Shown piece after piece: positions 10,248 through 19,727 of a stretch of 64,000 nt of DNA. The position numbers and the translations under genes were made by a program. Where the stretch lies: assembly GCA_016186945.1 (NCBI GenBank), contig JACPKR010000013.1, forward strand, positions 30,351 through 94,350. Reading direction: 5' to 3'. Under the pieces are notes generated by a model, which worked only from the letters and a program-made list of their open reading frames with translations, had not been told where the DNA came from and did not search any database. Numbering within the stretch: the stretch's first letter is position 1; each line of letters opens with the position of its first letter. This DNA is from Deltaproteobacteria bacterium. GTDB taxonomy: Bacteria > Bdellovibrionota_B > Oligoflexia > Oligoflexales > Bog-1112.

Positions 10248-10691
10248 CTATCCGTGAGCGTGTTCTTCCGAAGCAACCGCTTTCTTTTCGCCGCGTTTCT
10301 TTTTTTCATCGGCTTTTACTTTGCCCTCATGATCCTGAAAATCGACAAGTTCAAGGTAGGCCATCTGTGTCGCGTCTCCCGAACGTTGGCCTAGCTTGAT
10401 GATACGTGTGTAACCGCCTGGCCGTGTATTGAAGCGCGTACTGAGTTTTCCGAAAGCTGCCTCCACCGCATCTTTCTTGAAAACATATGACAGGACTTGT
10501 CGCCTTGCGTGGAGCGTTTGTCGTTTTCCGAGGGTTATCATCTTTTCCACGATTGGACGCAATGCCCTTGCCTTAGCAAGTGACGTGCGGATTCTTCCTT
10601 CGATCAAAAAAGACGTTGTCATATTTCGCAACATTGCTCGTCTATGATCGGACGCTCTTCCTAAACTTGAATAACCACTTAAGTGACGCAT
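10248..10691 (-). CDS. rplQ: 50S ribosomal protein L17 (bL17)
   Basis: 147 residues against 127 in E. coli. The core SSLGRASDHRRAMLRNMTTS and KYTR-like GGYTRIIKLGQRSGDATQMAYLEL segments are intact; the extra length is a Lys/Glu-rich tail (about residues 125-147, DEKKKRGEKKAVASEEHAHG). It is the last gene of the ribosomal operon, 10 bases after rpoA. Confidence 0.97.
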   Translation of the reverse strand: MRHLSGYSSLGRASDHRRAMLRNMTTSFLIEGRIRTSLAKARALRPIVEKMITLGKRQTLHARRQVLSYVFKKDAVEAAFGKLSTRFNTRPGGYTRIIKLGQRSGDATQMAYLELVDFQDHEGKVKADEKKKRGEKKAVASEEHAHG

Positions 10692-10701
10692 GTTTTACCC
10701 T

Positions 10702-11718
10702 TTACGGATTTTCAGTCTCTTGATCAGACTCGGGTTTTCTAAGTGTGCTGGGATCGAAACCATCAATTTTCATCCCAAGTGACAGCCCCATTTCCATCAA
10801 AATATCTTTGATTTCGTTAAGCGACTTGCGGCCGAAATTTTTGGTCTTCAGCATTTCGCTTTCGCTTTTCGTTACAAGCTCTCCGATATATTTGATATTC
10901 GCATTTTCCAGGCAATTCGCTGCACGAACGCTCAGCTCAAGTTCATCTACTGTCTTGAACAGATGTTCGTTGAGTTTTGGCTTTTCAGTTTCCTCAGGGA
11001 CTTCGTCCTCGATGTCTTCGGCCTCATCGAAGTTGATAAAGACCGTAAGTTGCTCCTTCAAAATCTTTGCTGCGTATGCCATGGCATCATCTGGTCTGAC
11101 CGCCCCATTTGTCCACAGTTCGATAGATAGCTTATCGTAGTCTGTGTCCTGGCCCACACGAGCATTCTGAACACTGTAGGCAACCCGTCGCACGGGGGCG
11201 AAGATGGAATCTATGGCGATAAAACCGATAGGAATTTCCTTGCGTTTGTTTTTTTCTGCAGGAACATAACCGCGTCCATGCCTCACTATCATCTCGGCAT
11301 GAATCTTCCCCTCTTCGTTCACGGTGCAGATAACTTGTTCCGGATTGAGAATCTCAACATCGCCACTAGTCTCAATATCCTTCGCTGTCAGGATTTTGGG
11401 CCCTTTTGCCGATAGTCGGATGATCGCATCCTTTTCACCCAGGAATCGCAAGTTGAGCTGTTTAATATTCAGGATAATGTCTGTCAGATCTTCCTTGATC
11501 CCAGTAATGGTTGAAAATTCATGTTCAACGCCTTCAAAACGAATAGCGACAACGGCGGCTCCGTTTATGCTTGACAGGAGAACCCTTCGCAGAGAATTCC
11601 CCAAGGTCATGCCGTAACCCCTCTCCAGCGGCTTTGCCACAAACTTGCCATACCGCTCTTTCACTTGTTCCGCTTCCAGGGCTCTTGGCTTTATTAAATC
11701 TTTCCAGTTACGATGCAT
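10702..11718 (-). CDS. rpoA: DNA-directed RNA polymerase subunit alpha
   Basis: 338 residues. The N-terminal dimerisation/assembly domain (about 1-230) includes [18 protein letters not shown]. The C-terminal DNA-binding domain (about 255-320) includes [19 protein letters not shown] and [15 protein letters not shown], which hold the conserved RS.NCL- and NFG-type UP-element contacts. A 170-base gap separates it from rpsK, too short for the rpsD gene often found there. Confidence 0.98.
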   Translation of the reverse strand: MHRNWKDLIKPRALEAEQVKERYGKFVAKPLERGYGMTLGNSLRRVLLSSINGAAVVAIRFEGVEHEFSTITGIKEDLTDIILNIKQLNLRFLGEKDAIIRLSAKGPKILTAKDIETSGDVEILNPEQVICTVNEEGKIHAEMIVRHGRGYVPAEKNKRKEIPIGFIAIDSIFAPVRRVAYSVQNARVGQDTDYDKLSIELWTNGAVRPDDAMAYAAKILKEQLTVFINFDEAEDIEDEVPEETEKPKLNEHLFKTVDELELSVRAANCLENANIKYIGELVTKSESEMLKTKNFGRKSLNEIKDILMEMGLSLGMKIDGFDPSTLRKPESDQETENP

Positions 11719-11888
11719 TTATTGTCTCCGTTGTTTCAAAACCCCGGGTTCCCCACTTGTGGGATTAAAACCCAGCCGAAGTCGATAGCAATGATTTTAC
11801 CCGAAGAATCTCGGGATTATTAAGAATTTCCAGCCCGCCAAACTTTCTTCCCATCATTATACGTTTTGTTCTTCCGAATCGGAATTGC

Positions 11889-12269
11889 TTACACTCTTCT
11901 TCTTTTGGGAGGTCGGCATCCGTTGTGGGGTATGGGGGTCACATCCTTAATCAGAGCGACTTTGATTCCGGAAGCACCGATAGCCCGAACTGCACTTTCC
12001 CGACCCCCTCCCGGACCGTTGACAAGTACTGCCACCGTTTTCACCCCGGCATCGAGAGCTTTACGAGAGCAATCTTCCGCAGCGACTTGCGCAGCGAAGG
12101 GCGTGCTTTTTCTTGACCCTTTGAACCCTTTGGAACCAGAAGATGACCAACAGATCACTTCTCCGTTTATATCGGTAAACGTCACATGGGTATTGTTAAA
12201 AGTCGATTGTATATGAGCAACGCCAATGGGTACATTTCTCTTTTTCTTTTTCTTAGGTGCTCGGTTCAT
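11889..12269 (-). CDS. rpsK: 30S ribosomal protein S11 (uS11)
   Basis: 126 residues. Platform protein of the 30S head-body junction. [18 protein letters not shown] near residue 17, the glycine-rich [15 protein letters not shown] near 86 and the basic C-terminus [15 protein letters not shown] are typical. A lysine-rich N-terminus (PKKKKKR) precedes the core. Follows rpsM by 24 bases. Confidence 0.97.
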   Translation of the reverse strand: MNRAPKKKKKRNVPIGVAHIQSTFNNTHVTFTDINGEVICWSSSGSKGFKGSRKSTPFAAQVAAEDCSRKALDAGVKTVAVLVNGPGGGRESAVRAIGASGIKVALIKDVTPIPHNGCRPPKRRRV

Positions 12270-12293
12270 CTTTTTTCCTTCATCCCTTAATGA

Positions 12294-12677
12294 TTACTTC
12301 GCGGTTGGTGCTTTTTTCTTCCCGGCGACTGTCTTTCGAGGTCCTTTGCGAGTCCTTGCATTTGTTTTTGTCCTTTGACCTCGCACGGGCAGCCCTCGGC
12401 GGTGTCTCAAGCCGCGATAATTACCGAGATCAACCAGTCGTTTCACGCTCAGGGCTACTTCCCTTCGCAAATCGCCTTCTACTGTATATTCACTGTCTAT
12501 GACTTGGCGGATATCGTTGATAGCTTTCGCGTCGAGATCAGCGGCTCTGATCCCGCCATCTACTTTTGCTTTCTTGACTATTTCCCTCGCCGACTGACGC
12601 CCGATCCCATAGATCGTTGTCAGGGCGATTTCAATTTTTTTCTGGGGGGGGAGATCAACTCCAGCGATACGAGCCAT
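12294..12677 (-). CDS. rpsM: 30S ribosomal protein S13 (uS13)
   Basis: 127 residues. It starts [20 protein letters not shown], continues with the helix-two-turn-helix [17 protein letters not shown] and ends in the tRNA-contacting basic tail ([20 protein letters not shown]). It lies 26 bases after rpmJ, the infA-rpmJ-rpsM order seen in Gram-positives and several deltaproteobacterial-type lineages. Confidence 0.97.
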   Translation of the reverse strand: MARIAGVDLPPQKKIEIALTTIYGIGRQSAREIVKKAKVDGGIRAADLDAKAINDIRQVIDSEYTVEGDLRREVALSVKRLVDLGNYRGLRHRRGLPVRGQRTKTNARTRKGPRKTVAGKKKAPTAK

Positions 12678-12703
12678 ATTGCTTATCCTTTTATTTCTTT
12701 AAA

Positions 12704-12817
12704 TTAACCTTGTCGTTGCTTGTGTTTAGCAATACTGCACAACACCCGCACAACGCCTTTGCGTTTTACGATTTTGCATTTATCACATATCTTTTTTACG
12801 CTTGCTCGAACTTTCAT
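12704..12817 (-). CDS. rpmJ: 50S ribosomal protein L36 (bL36), zinc type
   Basis: A 37-residue protein: [20 protein letters not shown] followed by [17 protein letters not shown]. It carries the zinc ligands of the C-x2-C...C...H type (Cys11, Cys14, Cys27, His32), so it is the zinc-binding C+ form. ATG at 12815-12817, TAA at 12704-12706. It sits between infA and rpsM. Confidence 0.95.
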   Translation of the reverse strand: MKVRASVKKICDKCKIVKRKGVVRVLCSIAKHKQRQG

Positions 12818-12831
12818 ATTTGCCTGCCTTC

Positions 12832-13053
12832 CTATTTCTTCGACCTGTATACGATGCGTCCTCTTTTCAAATCGTAAGGTGAAAGTTCCACTCTCACCCT
12901 GTCGCCTGGCAAGATTCTAATAAAGTGCATACGCATTTTACCGCTGATATGTGCCAGAACTTCATGACCGTTGTCCAGCTCCACTTTAAACATTGCGTTA
13001 GGCAGTGGTTCTTTTACCGTCCCCTCAGCCTCGATGACATCTTCCTTCGCCAT
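12832..13053 (-). CDS. infA: translation initiation factor IF-1
   Basis: 73 residues, single OB fold that binds the 30S A site. It starts [20 protein letters not shown] and contains [20 protein letters not shown] and [17 protein letters not shown], the family's most conserved stretches. Its place between adk and rpmJ inside the ribosomal operon is an informative order, unlike enterobacteria where infA stands apart. Confidence 0.97.
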   Translation of the reverse strand: MAKEDVIEAEGTVKEPLPNAMFKVELDNGHEVLAHISGKMRMHFIRILPGDRVRVELSPYDLKRGRIVYRSKK

Positions 13054-13070
13054 TACTTCCTCAACACTTC

Positions 13071-13706
13071 CTAACGTTCTAGCTTTTTCATCAATTGGAG
13101 CAGGTCTTTATTAATCGTCGCAGGCTTCCCGTTGCCATCTAGCCGAAAATACTTGCCTTTCTTCTTATAGAAGCCAAGCACTGGGGAAGTTTGCTTGTCA
13201 TAAGCATCCAGCCTTACGAGAATGCTCGATCTTACGTCATCTTTACGCCTAACAAGCTTTGCTTTGCATCTGTCACAGATCCCTTCTTTCTTAGGGGGGT
13301 TATCTGTGACGTGATAAACAGCCTCACACTTTTCACAAGTTAAACGCCCTTCGATACGTCTTATCAGCTCCTCTTGCCCAACATCTATATGTATGACACC
13401 TGTTGTATCCACATTCTCTTCCAGCCATTCCGCCTGGGGTTGGCTCCGGGGGAAGCCGTCTAGCACGACATTCGCGTTCTTCTCTCCTTCTATTTCTTGA
13501 CGGAGGACCTCTTGAAGAATGTCATCAGACACTAGGTGTCCGGCGCTCACGATCGTCTCGATTTTCTTCCCCAGCTCACTTTTAGCGGCTATATGTTTCC
13601 GCAGGATGTCGCCTGTGGATATTTTTCTAAAGCCCAGTGAATCCTTCAGGTAGTTCGCCTGTGTGCCTTTTCCTGCGCCGGGTGCGCCCATCAGGATAAC
13701 GATCAT
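13071..13706 (-). CDS. adk: adenylate kinase with zinc-binding lid
   Basis: Balances ATP, ADP and AMP. 211 residues from the ATG at 13704-13706; an upstream in-frame start at 13787 is rejected because it would run far into secY. P-loop [10 protein letters not shown] at residues 7-16, and the NMP-binding [15 protein letters not shown] near 85. The LID carries two Cys pairs (CEKC and CDRC, about residues 128-155), i.e. the zinc-structured lid common in Gram-positive and some deltaproteobacterial enzymes. It begins one base after the secY stop. Confidence 0.97.
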   Translation of the reverse strand: MIVILMGAPGAGKGTQANYLKDSLGFRKISTGDILRKHIAAKSELGKKIETIVSAGHLVSDDILQEVLRQEIEGEKNANVVLDGFPRSQPQAEWLEENVDTTGVIHIDVGQEELIRRIEGRLTCEKCEAVYHVTDNPPKKEGICDRCKAKLVRRKDDVRSSILVRLDAYDKQTSPVLGFYKKKGKYFRLDGNGKPATINKDLLQLMKKLER

Positions 13707-13707
13707 T

Positions 13708-15033
13708 CTAAACCCCTCCGCCGCGCCTCGGCCGGATCGTGGTTTTACCCATGAAAGCCTCATAACGTAGAGACTGTCGATGGGCATCTATCTGTCGGAA
13801 GGTCTCTAGTGCTACCCCGACAACGATAAGAAGGCTTGTGCCTCCGAAATAGAACTGAACGTCGAACTTACCCGTCAGGATTGTGGGCAAAACACAAATG
13901 GCCGCCAGGTAAATAGCCCCGACCAGCGTTAGTCTGTTTAAAATCTTGTGAAAATACTCCGCGGTCCTTGCCCCGGGTCTCACTCCTGGAACAAAGCCCC
14001 CATGTTTTTTCAGATTTTCGGCAACATCATCCGCCTTGAAAACGATTGATGTGTAAAAATATGAGAAAAATACGATTAAAGCAACATAGACTGCATTATA
14101 AAGCCACCCGCCTGGAATGAACATCTCTCCGAAGTACTGACCGAGCGTGCTCTGTGGTGCCATCACAGCGGCTGTAACTGGAAATTGCAGGAGTGAACTG
14201 GCAAAAATAGGAGGCAAGACGCCGGCGGAATTGACTCTGATGGGTAGGTGGGATGCTTGTCCGCCGTAAATTTTCCTACCTACCTGACGTTTTGCATACT
14301 GGATGGGAATTTGCCTGGCACCCTGTTCCATAAAGACAACACCGGCGACGACTGCGACGCAAACGGCGATTATGGCAATGATCCGGAACAGATCCATCTG
14401 CTGACTAGAATATTGGGAATACGTGTTACCTATGATACCAGGCAATCCAGCTACAATACCGGCAAAAATAATCAGCGAAATACCGTTTCCGACCCCTCGT
14501 TCTGTGATCTGTTCCCCGAGCCACATTACGAAAGCGGTACCCGCGGTCAACGACACAGTTGTCAGAAGCTTCCACCCGATGCCTCCACTTAAAACTAGGT
14601 CTCCGCCCCCAAATTGGGTTTTTTCGAGTGTATTGGCAATCATGTAGCCCTGAAATAGAGCAAGTATAACAGTACCATAACGTGTATACTGGGTGATCTT
14701 TCGACGACCAGCCTCACCCTCTTTTGACAGCATTTCAAGGTGGGGAACGACGACTGTCAGAAGCTGTGCAATGATAGATGCCGAGATATAGGGCATCACA
14801 CCGAGGGCAAAAATACTGAAACGCTCAAGCGCGCCTCCAGAAAACATATTGAACATACCTAGAAGATTCGCCCCTTGTGTGTGGAAAAACTCGCCTAGGC
14901 GATAGGTATCCACACCGCCAATGGGAATGTGAACTCCAATTCGAAATATGGCAAGGAACAGAAGCGTGAAAAGAAGCTTCTTCTGGAGGTGATTGATCCT
15001 TCCCTGAGGCAATCTCTGAATAGACTGTGCCAC
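13708..15033 (-). CDS. secY: protein translocase subunit SecY
   Basis: Ten-helix channel of the Sec translocon. 441 residues with alternating hydrophobic segments. N-terminal RINHLQKKLLFTLLFLAIFR, the plug/TM2 region GALERFSIFALGVMPYISAS, and the cytosolic loop motifs EGEAGRRKITQYTRYGT and KKHGGFVPGVRPGARTAEY are all present. The start overlaps the final base of rplO, consistent with the spc operon. Confidence 0.98.
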   Translation of the reverse strand: MAQSIQRLPQGRINHLQKKLLFTLLFLAIFRIGVHIPIGGVDTYRLGEFFHTQGANLLGMFNMFSGGALERFSIFALGVMPYISASIIAQLLTVVVPHLEMLSKEGEAGRRKITQYTRYGTVILALFQGYMIANTLEKTQFGGGDLVLSGGIGWKLLTTVSLTAGTAFVMWLGEQITERGVGNGISLIIFAGIVAGLPGIIGNTYSQYSSQQMDLFRIIAIIAVCVAVVAGVVFMEQGARQIPIQYAKRQVGRKIYGGQASHLPIRVNSAGVLPPIFASSLLQFPVTAAVMAPQSTLGQYFGEMFIPGGWLYNAVYVALIVFFSYFYTSIVFKADDVAENLKKHGGFVPGVRPGARTAEYFHKILNRLTLVGAIYLAAICVLPTILTGKFDVQFYFGGTSLLIVVGVALETFRQIDAHRQSLRYEAFMGKTTIRPRRGGGV

Positions 15034-15482
15034 TATGTTTTCCCCTGAATTTTACCACCTAACTTTTCAACAGCCTCTTTCGCCTTGCTGGAAAGCTTGT
15101 CAACTTCGACCACGACAGGCTTCGTCAATTCCCCGTCAGCCAGAAGTTTTATGGGACAGTCCTTGTATCGAAGGAGATTTTTTTCTTTGAGAGACTTCCT
15201 GTTCACGACTTCATTGGTTTCAAAACGGTTTAAATCGCTCAGATTGATGATGTTGTAGACAATCTTTTTCTGATTATTTGTAAATCCGTGCTTTGGAATT
15301 CTACGATAGATGGGCGTTTGTCCACCTTCAAATCCGGGTCGCGGGTTCCCGCTTTTCCGTGCTTTTTGCCCTTTGTGACCCTTGCCCGCGGTCTTGCCAA
15401 GTCCACTACCGATTCCTCGACCGAGTCGTTTTGTCGACTTGTTGGCACCTTCTGCGGGAGACAAATTTCCTAAATTTTTCAT
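15033..15482 (-). CDS. rplO: 50S ribosomal protein L15 (uL15)
   Basis: 149 residues. The basic glycine-rich N-terminal extension (GRGIGSGLGKTAGKGHKGQK) that threads into 23S rRNA is intact, then GGQTPIYRRIPKHGFTN and a C-terminal globular part ending LGGKIQGKT. It shares one base with secY downstream and starts 8 bases after rpmD. Confidence 0.97.
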   Translation of the reverse strand: MKNLGNLSPAEGANKSTKRLGRGIGSGLGKTAGKGHKGQKARKSGNPRPGFEGGQTPIYRRIPKHGFTNNQKKIVYNIINLSDLNRFETNEVVNRKSLKEKNLLRYKDCPIKLLADGELTKPVVVEVDKLSSKAKEAVEKLGGKIQGKT

Positions 15483-15490
15483 TGTTTCAC

Positions 15491-15673
15491 CTACCGACTC
15501 AGTTGGTAATCCACCAAATGGATGACCTTGTTGATCATTCCTCTGATGCAGTTATTGTCTTTATGCACCTTGCTTGACCCGGTCTTGCGGAGTCCGAGTG
15601 CCTGCATGATTTTTCTAGCTTTTTCTGTTTCCGCGATTGTGCTTCGCTTCTTTGTTACTTTTATCGTTCCCAT
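15491..15673 (-). CDS. rpmD: 50S ribosomal protein L30 (uL30)
   Basis: 60 residues, normal for bacteria. Starts MGTIKVTKKRSTIAETEKAR and has the conserved QALGLRKTGSSKVHKDN loop. Many lineages have lost rpmD; here it is kept between rpsE and rplO. Confidence 0.95.
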   Translation of the reverse strand: MGTIKVTKKRSTIAETEKARKIMQALGLRKTGSSKVHKDNNCIRGMINKVIHLVDYQLSR

Positions 15674-15696
15674 CGTTGACCTCTCTTTGAGTCATT

Positions 15697-16254
15697 CTAC
15701 AGAGCTGCTCGTTCTGCCTGCTCTTCCAATTTTTTCTGAGCTGGACGTTTTTGCAAGACCTCTTCAGGAGCGAGTCCTCTGTCTTTTGCATAGCTATCGA
15801 CGGTTACGAGTTGACTGATCCCATCGAAAGTGGCCCGAACGATGTTGTGACCGTTTTTTGAGCCATGTGCTTTGCAAACAATATCCTTTATACCACCAAG
15901 TTCCATGATCATGCGAACGGCCCCACCGGCAATAATACCCTTGCCACTTTTAGCAGGATACATCTTAACCAATGATGAACCGAAATGTCCCTCCACCTCG
16001 AAAGGGATGCTCCCGTTCAGGTTTTGAACGGAGACCAGATGTTTCTTTGCATGCTCAGAAGCTTTTTTGATCGCGTCAGGCACTTCACCAGCGTTTCCGA
16101 TTCCGTAGCCCACTTGACCTTTTCGGTCTCCGACGACGACTAACGCGCTAAAGCTGAAGCGACGTCCGCCTTTTACTACTTTCGCGACACGGCTGATTTT
16201 AACAACACGGTCCTGAAAGCCGTCTAAATCTTTCTCTTGTTCATTTGCGCTCAA
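15697..16254 (-). CDS. rpsE: 30S ribosomal protein S5 (uS5)
   Basis: 185 residues against 167 in E. coli, with an acidic N-terminal extension (MSANEQEKDLDGFQDR) and a C-terminal extension. KISRVAKVVKGGRRFSFSAL and GKGIIAGGAVRMIMELGGI are the RNA-binding and fidelity-linked regions. Spacing to rplR is 18 bases. Confidence 0.97.
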   Translation of the reverse strand: MSANEQEKDLDGFQDRVVKISRVAKVVKGGRRFSFSALVVVGDRKGQVGYGIGNAGEVPDAIKKASEHAKKHLVSVQNLNGSIPFEVEGHFGSSLVKMYPAKSGKGIIAGGAVRMIMELGGIKDIVCKAHGSKNGHNIVRATFDGISQLVTVDSYAKDRGLAPEEVLQKRPAQKKLEEQAERAAL

Positions 16255-16272
16255 GGCTTACTCCATTCCTCA

Positions 16273-16641
16273 TCAAAATTCCACACCCGCCGCTCTTACA
16301 CCATCAGCGAATGCTTTGATTCTTCCGTGGTACATATTCCCATTTTTATCGAAAACAATCTGCTTAATGTTATTATCTCTACAGCGTTTGCCGAGTTCTT
16401 TTCCTAGGCCCTCGCACGCTTCCTTATTGGCTCGTTTGTGTTGGCCCTTCTCAAAGGAACTCACGCTCACAACCGTCCGTCCATTGGCATCATTCACAAC
16501 CTGGGCATAAACGTGCCTAGCCGAACGGAATACTGACAAACGAGGCCGTTCAGCACTGCCTGTGATGTTTTTACGAATCCGCTTTTTTCGCCTTAATCTC
16601 AGTTGTTTTCTTTTTGCTATCTTCGCACTCACTTTGATCAC
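16273..16641 (-). CDS. rplR: 50S ribosomal protein L18 (uL18)
   Basis: 122 residues; binds 5S rRNA. The basic N-terminus RKQLRLRRKKRIRKNITGS precedes PRLSVFRSARHVYAQVVND and ends with YHGRIKAFADGVRAAGVEF, all diagnostic. Lies between rplF and rpsE. Confidence 0.97.
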   Translation of the reverse strand: MIKVSAKIAKRKQLRLRRKKRIRKNITGSAERPRLSVFRSARHVYAQVVNDANGRTVVSVSSFEKGQHKRANKEACEGLGKELGKRCRDNNIKQIVFDKNGNMYHGRIKAFADGVRAAGVEF

Positions 16642-16665
16642 CTATCAAATTGGATGGCGTTAAAT

Positions 16666-17208
16666 TTACTTCTTAGCGCCTGATTTGCCCACTTTGGTTG
16701 CGATATGCTCATCCTTGTAACGCACGCCTTTGCCGTGATAAGGCTCGGGGACCCTAAAGGAACGGATATCCGCTGCGACCTGCCCTACCTGTTCTTTGTT
16801 AGCCCCGTTAACTGTGATTTCTGTCTGCTTATCGACTTTAATTTGTATACCTGTTGGGATATTAAAGACGATAGGATGGCTATATCCGAGTGTGAGATTC
16901 AACTCTGAACCCTTCACAGCGGCTCTGTAGCCGACACCACTTAGAACCAATTGCTTTTCAAATCCGTTCGTTACACCCAGGATCATATTATTGACCAGGG
17001 TTCTTGTCAGGCCGAAATATTTGTCCAGTTCCTTAGTTGTTTTTTTAGGAACAACTTTCAGCTTAGACTCTTCTTTTTTAACTTCCATCATCGGATGCAA
17101 TTTGCGGGTCAATTCCCCTTTTGGGCCTTTGACTTTTATGGTCGACTTTGCAAGTTCGACGTTGACGCCGCTAGGGATTGTTATGGGAAGTTTTCCTATT
17201 CTGGACAT
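16666..17208 (-). CDS. rplF: 50S ribosomal protein L6 (uL6)
   Basis: 180 residues, two tandem alpha/beta domains. Starts MSRIGKLPITIPSGVNVEL; the C-terminal signature PEPYHGKGVRYKDEHIATKV that contacts the sarcin-ricin region is intact. Lies 12 bases after rpsH. Confidence 0.97.
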   Translation of the reverse strand: MSRIGKLPITIPSGVNVELAKSTIKVKGPKGELTRKLHPMMEVKKEESKLKVVPKKTTKELDKYFGLTRTLVNNMILGVTNGFEKQLVLSGVGYRAAVKGSELNLTLGYSHPIVFNIPTGIQIKVDKQTEITVNGANKEQVGQVAADIRSFRVPEPYHGKGVRYKDEHIATKVGKSGAKK

Positions 17209-17220
17209 ATTTTCACCTTA

Positions 17221-17625
17221 TTAGTAAACCGAGCAGAGCCATTCTCCGCCCACATTTCGCTTTCGCGCTTCACGGCATGTCATGACGCCTTCGGATGTCG
17301 ATAGGATCGCTATACCAAATCCGCTTTTAATATAGGGGATTTTTTCAGAGCGCACATAAACACGCCTTCCTGGTTTGCTTTTTCGATCCAAAAATCGAAT
17401 GACTCCCTGCTCGGCTCTCTCGTCACGATATTTCAACGCAATTTTGATAACGCCTTGTCTCTCATCTTTTATGCACTTATAGGCTTTTATAAAACCTTCT
17501 TGCTTAAGCAGATGAGTGACTGAAATTTTCAGTCGCGAAGCTGGTACGCTGATCACGTCTTTTCTAGCGCTCTGTGCGTTTCGTATTCGTGTTAAAAGGT
17601 CTGCAACTGGATCTGTGACTTTCAT
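17221..17625 (-). CDS. rpsH: 30S ribosomal protein S8 (uS8)
   Basis: 134 residues. MKVTDPVADLLTRIRNAQSA at the start and GIAILSTSEGVMTCREARKR near the end are typical. In enterobacteria S8 is the translational repressor of the spc operon; whether that holds here cannot be seen. Lies 9 bases after rpsN. Confidence 0.97.
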   Translation of the reverse strand: MKVTDPVADLLTRIRNAQSARKDVISVPASRLKISVTHLLKQEGFIKAYKCIKDERQGVIKIALKYRDERAEQGVIRFLDRKSKPGRRVYVRSEKIPYIKSGFGIAILSTSEGVMTCREARKRNVGGEWLCSVY

Positions 17626-17634
17626 ATTTGTCTC

Positions 17635-17820
17635 CTACCATGAAGCCTTTGTTACGCCTGGCAGAAGGCCTTTAGACGCAAGTAGTCGAAAGCACAATCT
17701 ACACAGCCCAAATTTCCTATAAACCGCTCTTGACCTCCCGCACTTATTACAGCGGGTGTAGGCTCTTGTTGAAAATTTCGGTTTTCGTTTCGATTTTACA
17801 ATTAAAGATGTCTTAGCCAC
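17635..17820 (-). CDS. rpsN: 30S ribosomal protein S14, zinc-binding type (uS14Z)
   Basis: 61 residues, the short type Z form. Two Cys pairs, CNKCGRS and CRLCFR, make the zinc site, unlike the ~101-residue Cys-free form of most Alpha- and Gammaproteobacteria. Family end [11 protein letters not shown] present. It sits between rplE and rpsH as expected. The type is a useful lineage hint. Confidence 0.97.
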   Translation of the reverse strand: MAKTSLIVKSKRKPKFSTRAYTRCNKCGRSRAVYRKFGLCRLCFRLLASKGLLPGVTKASW

Positions 17821-17828
17821 CGATACTC

Positions 17829-18389
17829 CTATTTTCGGAAGGGAAAGTTGAATTTTTCAAGTAACCCTTTTGCATGAACGTCATTTTTAGCGGTTGTAGT
17901 TATGGAAATACTCACACCGCGAATTTTGTCGACTTTATCGTAATCAATCTCTGGAAATACTATTTGCTCTCTCACTCCGATGGAGAAATTTCCTCGTCCG
18001 TCGAAGGATTTCATCGAATAGCCCCGAAAGTCTCTGATACGTGGGATCGCAATGTTTACGAGTCGATCAAGAAATTCGTACATACGGGCACCACGAAGTG
18101 TCACCATACATCCAATTGGCATCCCTTTTCGCAACTTAAATGTGGCAATACTCTTCTTGGCCTTGGTGGTAACCGGCTTTTGTCCTGTAATATACTCAAG
18201 GTCCTTGATTGCATTTTCCAGAACTTTGATATTCTGAACAGCTTCACCTTGCCCCATGTTGACGACGATTTTTTCGATCTTTGGCACTTCCATTATATTT
18301 TTCAAGGCGAGTTCCTTCATCAGTTCAGGAACTGCTTTCTTATAATCTTTCAAAATCCTTGGTTCGTAACTAGCCACTTTATTCTCCAT
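17829..18389 (-). CDS. rplE: 50S ribosomal protein L5 (uL5)
   Basis: 186 residues; binds 5S rRNA in the central protuberance. Contains [38 protein letters not shown] and [20 protein letters not shown]. Its ATG comes only 3 bases after the rplN stop. In nearly all bacteria rplX (L24) lies between these two genes, so L24 is missing from its standard place. Confidence 0.97.
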   Translation of the reverse strand: MENKVASYEPRILKDYKKAVPELMKELALKNIMEVPKIEKIVVNMGQGEAVQNIKVLENAIKDLEYITGQKPVTTKAKKSIATFKLRKGMPIGCMVTLRGARMYEFLDRLVNIAIPRIRDFRGYSMKSFDGRGNFSIGVREQIVFPEIDYDKVDKIRGVSISITTTAKNDVHAKGLLEKFNFPFRK

Positions 18390-18392
18390 CCA

Positions 18393-18761
18393 TTAAAAGA
18401 CTTCGGGGGCAAGCGATGCGATACGGACAAAGCCTTTCACACGAACTTCGCGACTGATAGGCCCAAAAATCCGCGTGCCGATCGGTTCGTTTCCTTCTTT
18501 TATCAGAACGCAGGCGTTTTCATCGAAGCGAATCGTTGATCCATCATTTCTGATGATCGGCGCTTTTGTCCTAACAACGACAGCCTTATGGACTGCCCCT
18601 TTTTTTACCTTACTATTAGACAGTGCTTCCTTGATAGAGACGACGATTATGTCTCCAGTTTCGGCGAAATTCTTTTTACTTCCCCCAAGGACTTTTATGC
18701 ACTTTACGCTCTTAGCTCCCGAGTTGTCACCGGTTTTTAAGATAGATTCCATTTGAATCAT
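18393..18761 (-). CDS. rplN: 50S ribosomal protein L14 (uL14)
   Basis: 122 residues. [40 protein letters not shown] and the C-terminal [10 protein letters not shown] are canonical. Followed directly by rplE without rplX. Preceded by rpsQ with a 10-base gap. Confidence 0.97.
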   Translation of the reverse strand: MIQMESILKTGDNSGAKSVKCIKVLGGSKKNFAETGDIIVVSIKEALSNSKVKKGAVHKAVVVRTKAPIIRNDGSTIRFDENACVLIKEGNEPIGTRIFGPISREVRVKGFVRIASLAPEVF

Positions 18762-18771
18762 TACGATTGCC

Positions 18772-19041
18772 TCAATTGACTTCTGTTAATTCTGCTCTTT
18801 TTTCGATGGAAACGAGTTGAAAGCTTTTGTTAGCGCTTTTGGGCGCACATTCGGTAATGGTTACTTCATCGCCAATGTGTGACTCATTCTTTTCATCGTG
18901 AAACATGAATTTGCTTGTACGTTTGATGTACTTTCCAAAGACCGGATGTTTAACGGTTCTTACCAGCTCACCCACTCGAGACTTATTCATTCGATCGCTT
19001 GTAACAACCACGCGTCTTGTTTTTACTATTCGTTCCATCAC
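18772..19041 (-). CDS. rpsQ: 30S ribosomal protein S17 (uS17)
   Basis: 89 residues, OB-fold primary 16S-binding protein. [20 protein letters not shown] and [18 protein letters not shown] match the family core. Overlaps the rpmC stop by 4 bases (ATGA-type coupling). Confidence 0.96.
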   Translation of the reverse strand: MMERIVKTRRVVVTSDRMNKSRVGELVRTVKHPVFGKYIKRTSKFMFHDEKNESHIGDEVTITECAPKSANKSFQLVSIEKRAELTEVN

Positions 19042-19274
19042 TTAACTGATCCCGTTTGTAAGGTTTGCTTCTCTTTTCGCAAAATGTTTTTGACCGTCAG
19101 AACTCTTGCAAGGTTCTTTTTAATTTTGCGCGTTTTTCCTGCGTGTTTTCCCTTCTCGGCATATATATCCATGCGAAGGTTCACCAGTTCATTTCTGAGC
19201 GAGATCTCTGTCTCCAGGAGTTTCTCCCCGCTCAGTGCTTTTATTTCGTCTTTTTTCAGCTTTTCAAGTTCCAT
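19038..19274 (-). CDS. rpmC: 50S ribosomal protein L29 (uL29)
   Basis: 78 residues, a little longer than the usual 63-70. Two-helix protein at the exit tunnel: MELEKLKKDEIKALSGEKLL, then LRNELVNLRMDIYAEKGKH and the TRKIKKNLARVLTVKNI helix. Between rplP and rpsQ. Confidence 0.95.
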   Translation of the reverse strand: MELEKLKKDEIKALSGEKLLETEISLRNELVNLRMDIYAEKGKHAGKTRKIKKNLARVLTVKNILRKEKQTLQTGSVK

Positions 19275-19285
19275 CTATGACCTCT

Positions 19286-19708
19286 TTAAATCCATGGATC
19301 CAGATCTTTAACCAGCAAGCGCGTTTTCAGTGGTAACTTGGCAGCCGCTAGTTTCAAGGCTTCAACGGCTGTCTCCTTCTCGATGCCACCGATTTCATAG
19401 AGCACTCGACCTGGTCTCACTTTAGCAGCGTAGTGATCAACGGCACCTTTTCCAGATCCCATGCGCACCTCAGCGGGTTTCTTGGAGACGGGGGTATCGG
19501 GGAAAACCTTGATCCAAACCTGTCCGCCCCTCTTAGTCTTCCTAGTGAGGGCAATCCTACCTGCTTCGATCTGTCGGGCGGTAAGTCTGCCTGGCTCTAT
19601 GACCATCAACCCATATTCTCCAAAGGCGAGCCTGTTACCTCTGCCTGCCTGCCCTTTGATACGTCGTTTCTGTTGTTTCCTAAATTTCGATTTCTTCGGA
19701 GCTAACAT
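19286..19708 (-). CDS. rplP: 50S ribosomal protein L16 (uL16)
   Basis: 140 residues. Starts [20 protein letters not shown]; contains the conserved [20 protein letters not shown] and [20 protein letters not shown] near the peptidyl-transferase/A-site tRNA. Between rpsC (19-base gap) and rpmC. Confidence 0.97.
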   Translation of the reverse strand: MLAPKKSKFRKQQKRRIKGQAGRGNRLAFGEYGLMVIEPGRLTARQIEAGRIALTRKTKRGGQVWIKVFPDTPVSKKPAEVRMGSGKGAVDHYAAKVRPGRVLYEIGGIEKETAVEALKLAAAKLPLKTRLLVKDLDPWI

Positions 19709-19727
19709 TCTCTTACCTTCCTATCAG

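Noticed and set aside
10021..10248. 75-residue minus-strand frame with VLDPAVKPRDD
   Set aside because: This peptide is the translation of a common extragenic palindrome; the frame overlaps the lipoprotein start and lacks a ribosome site.
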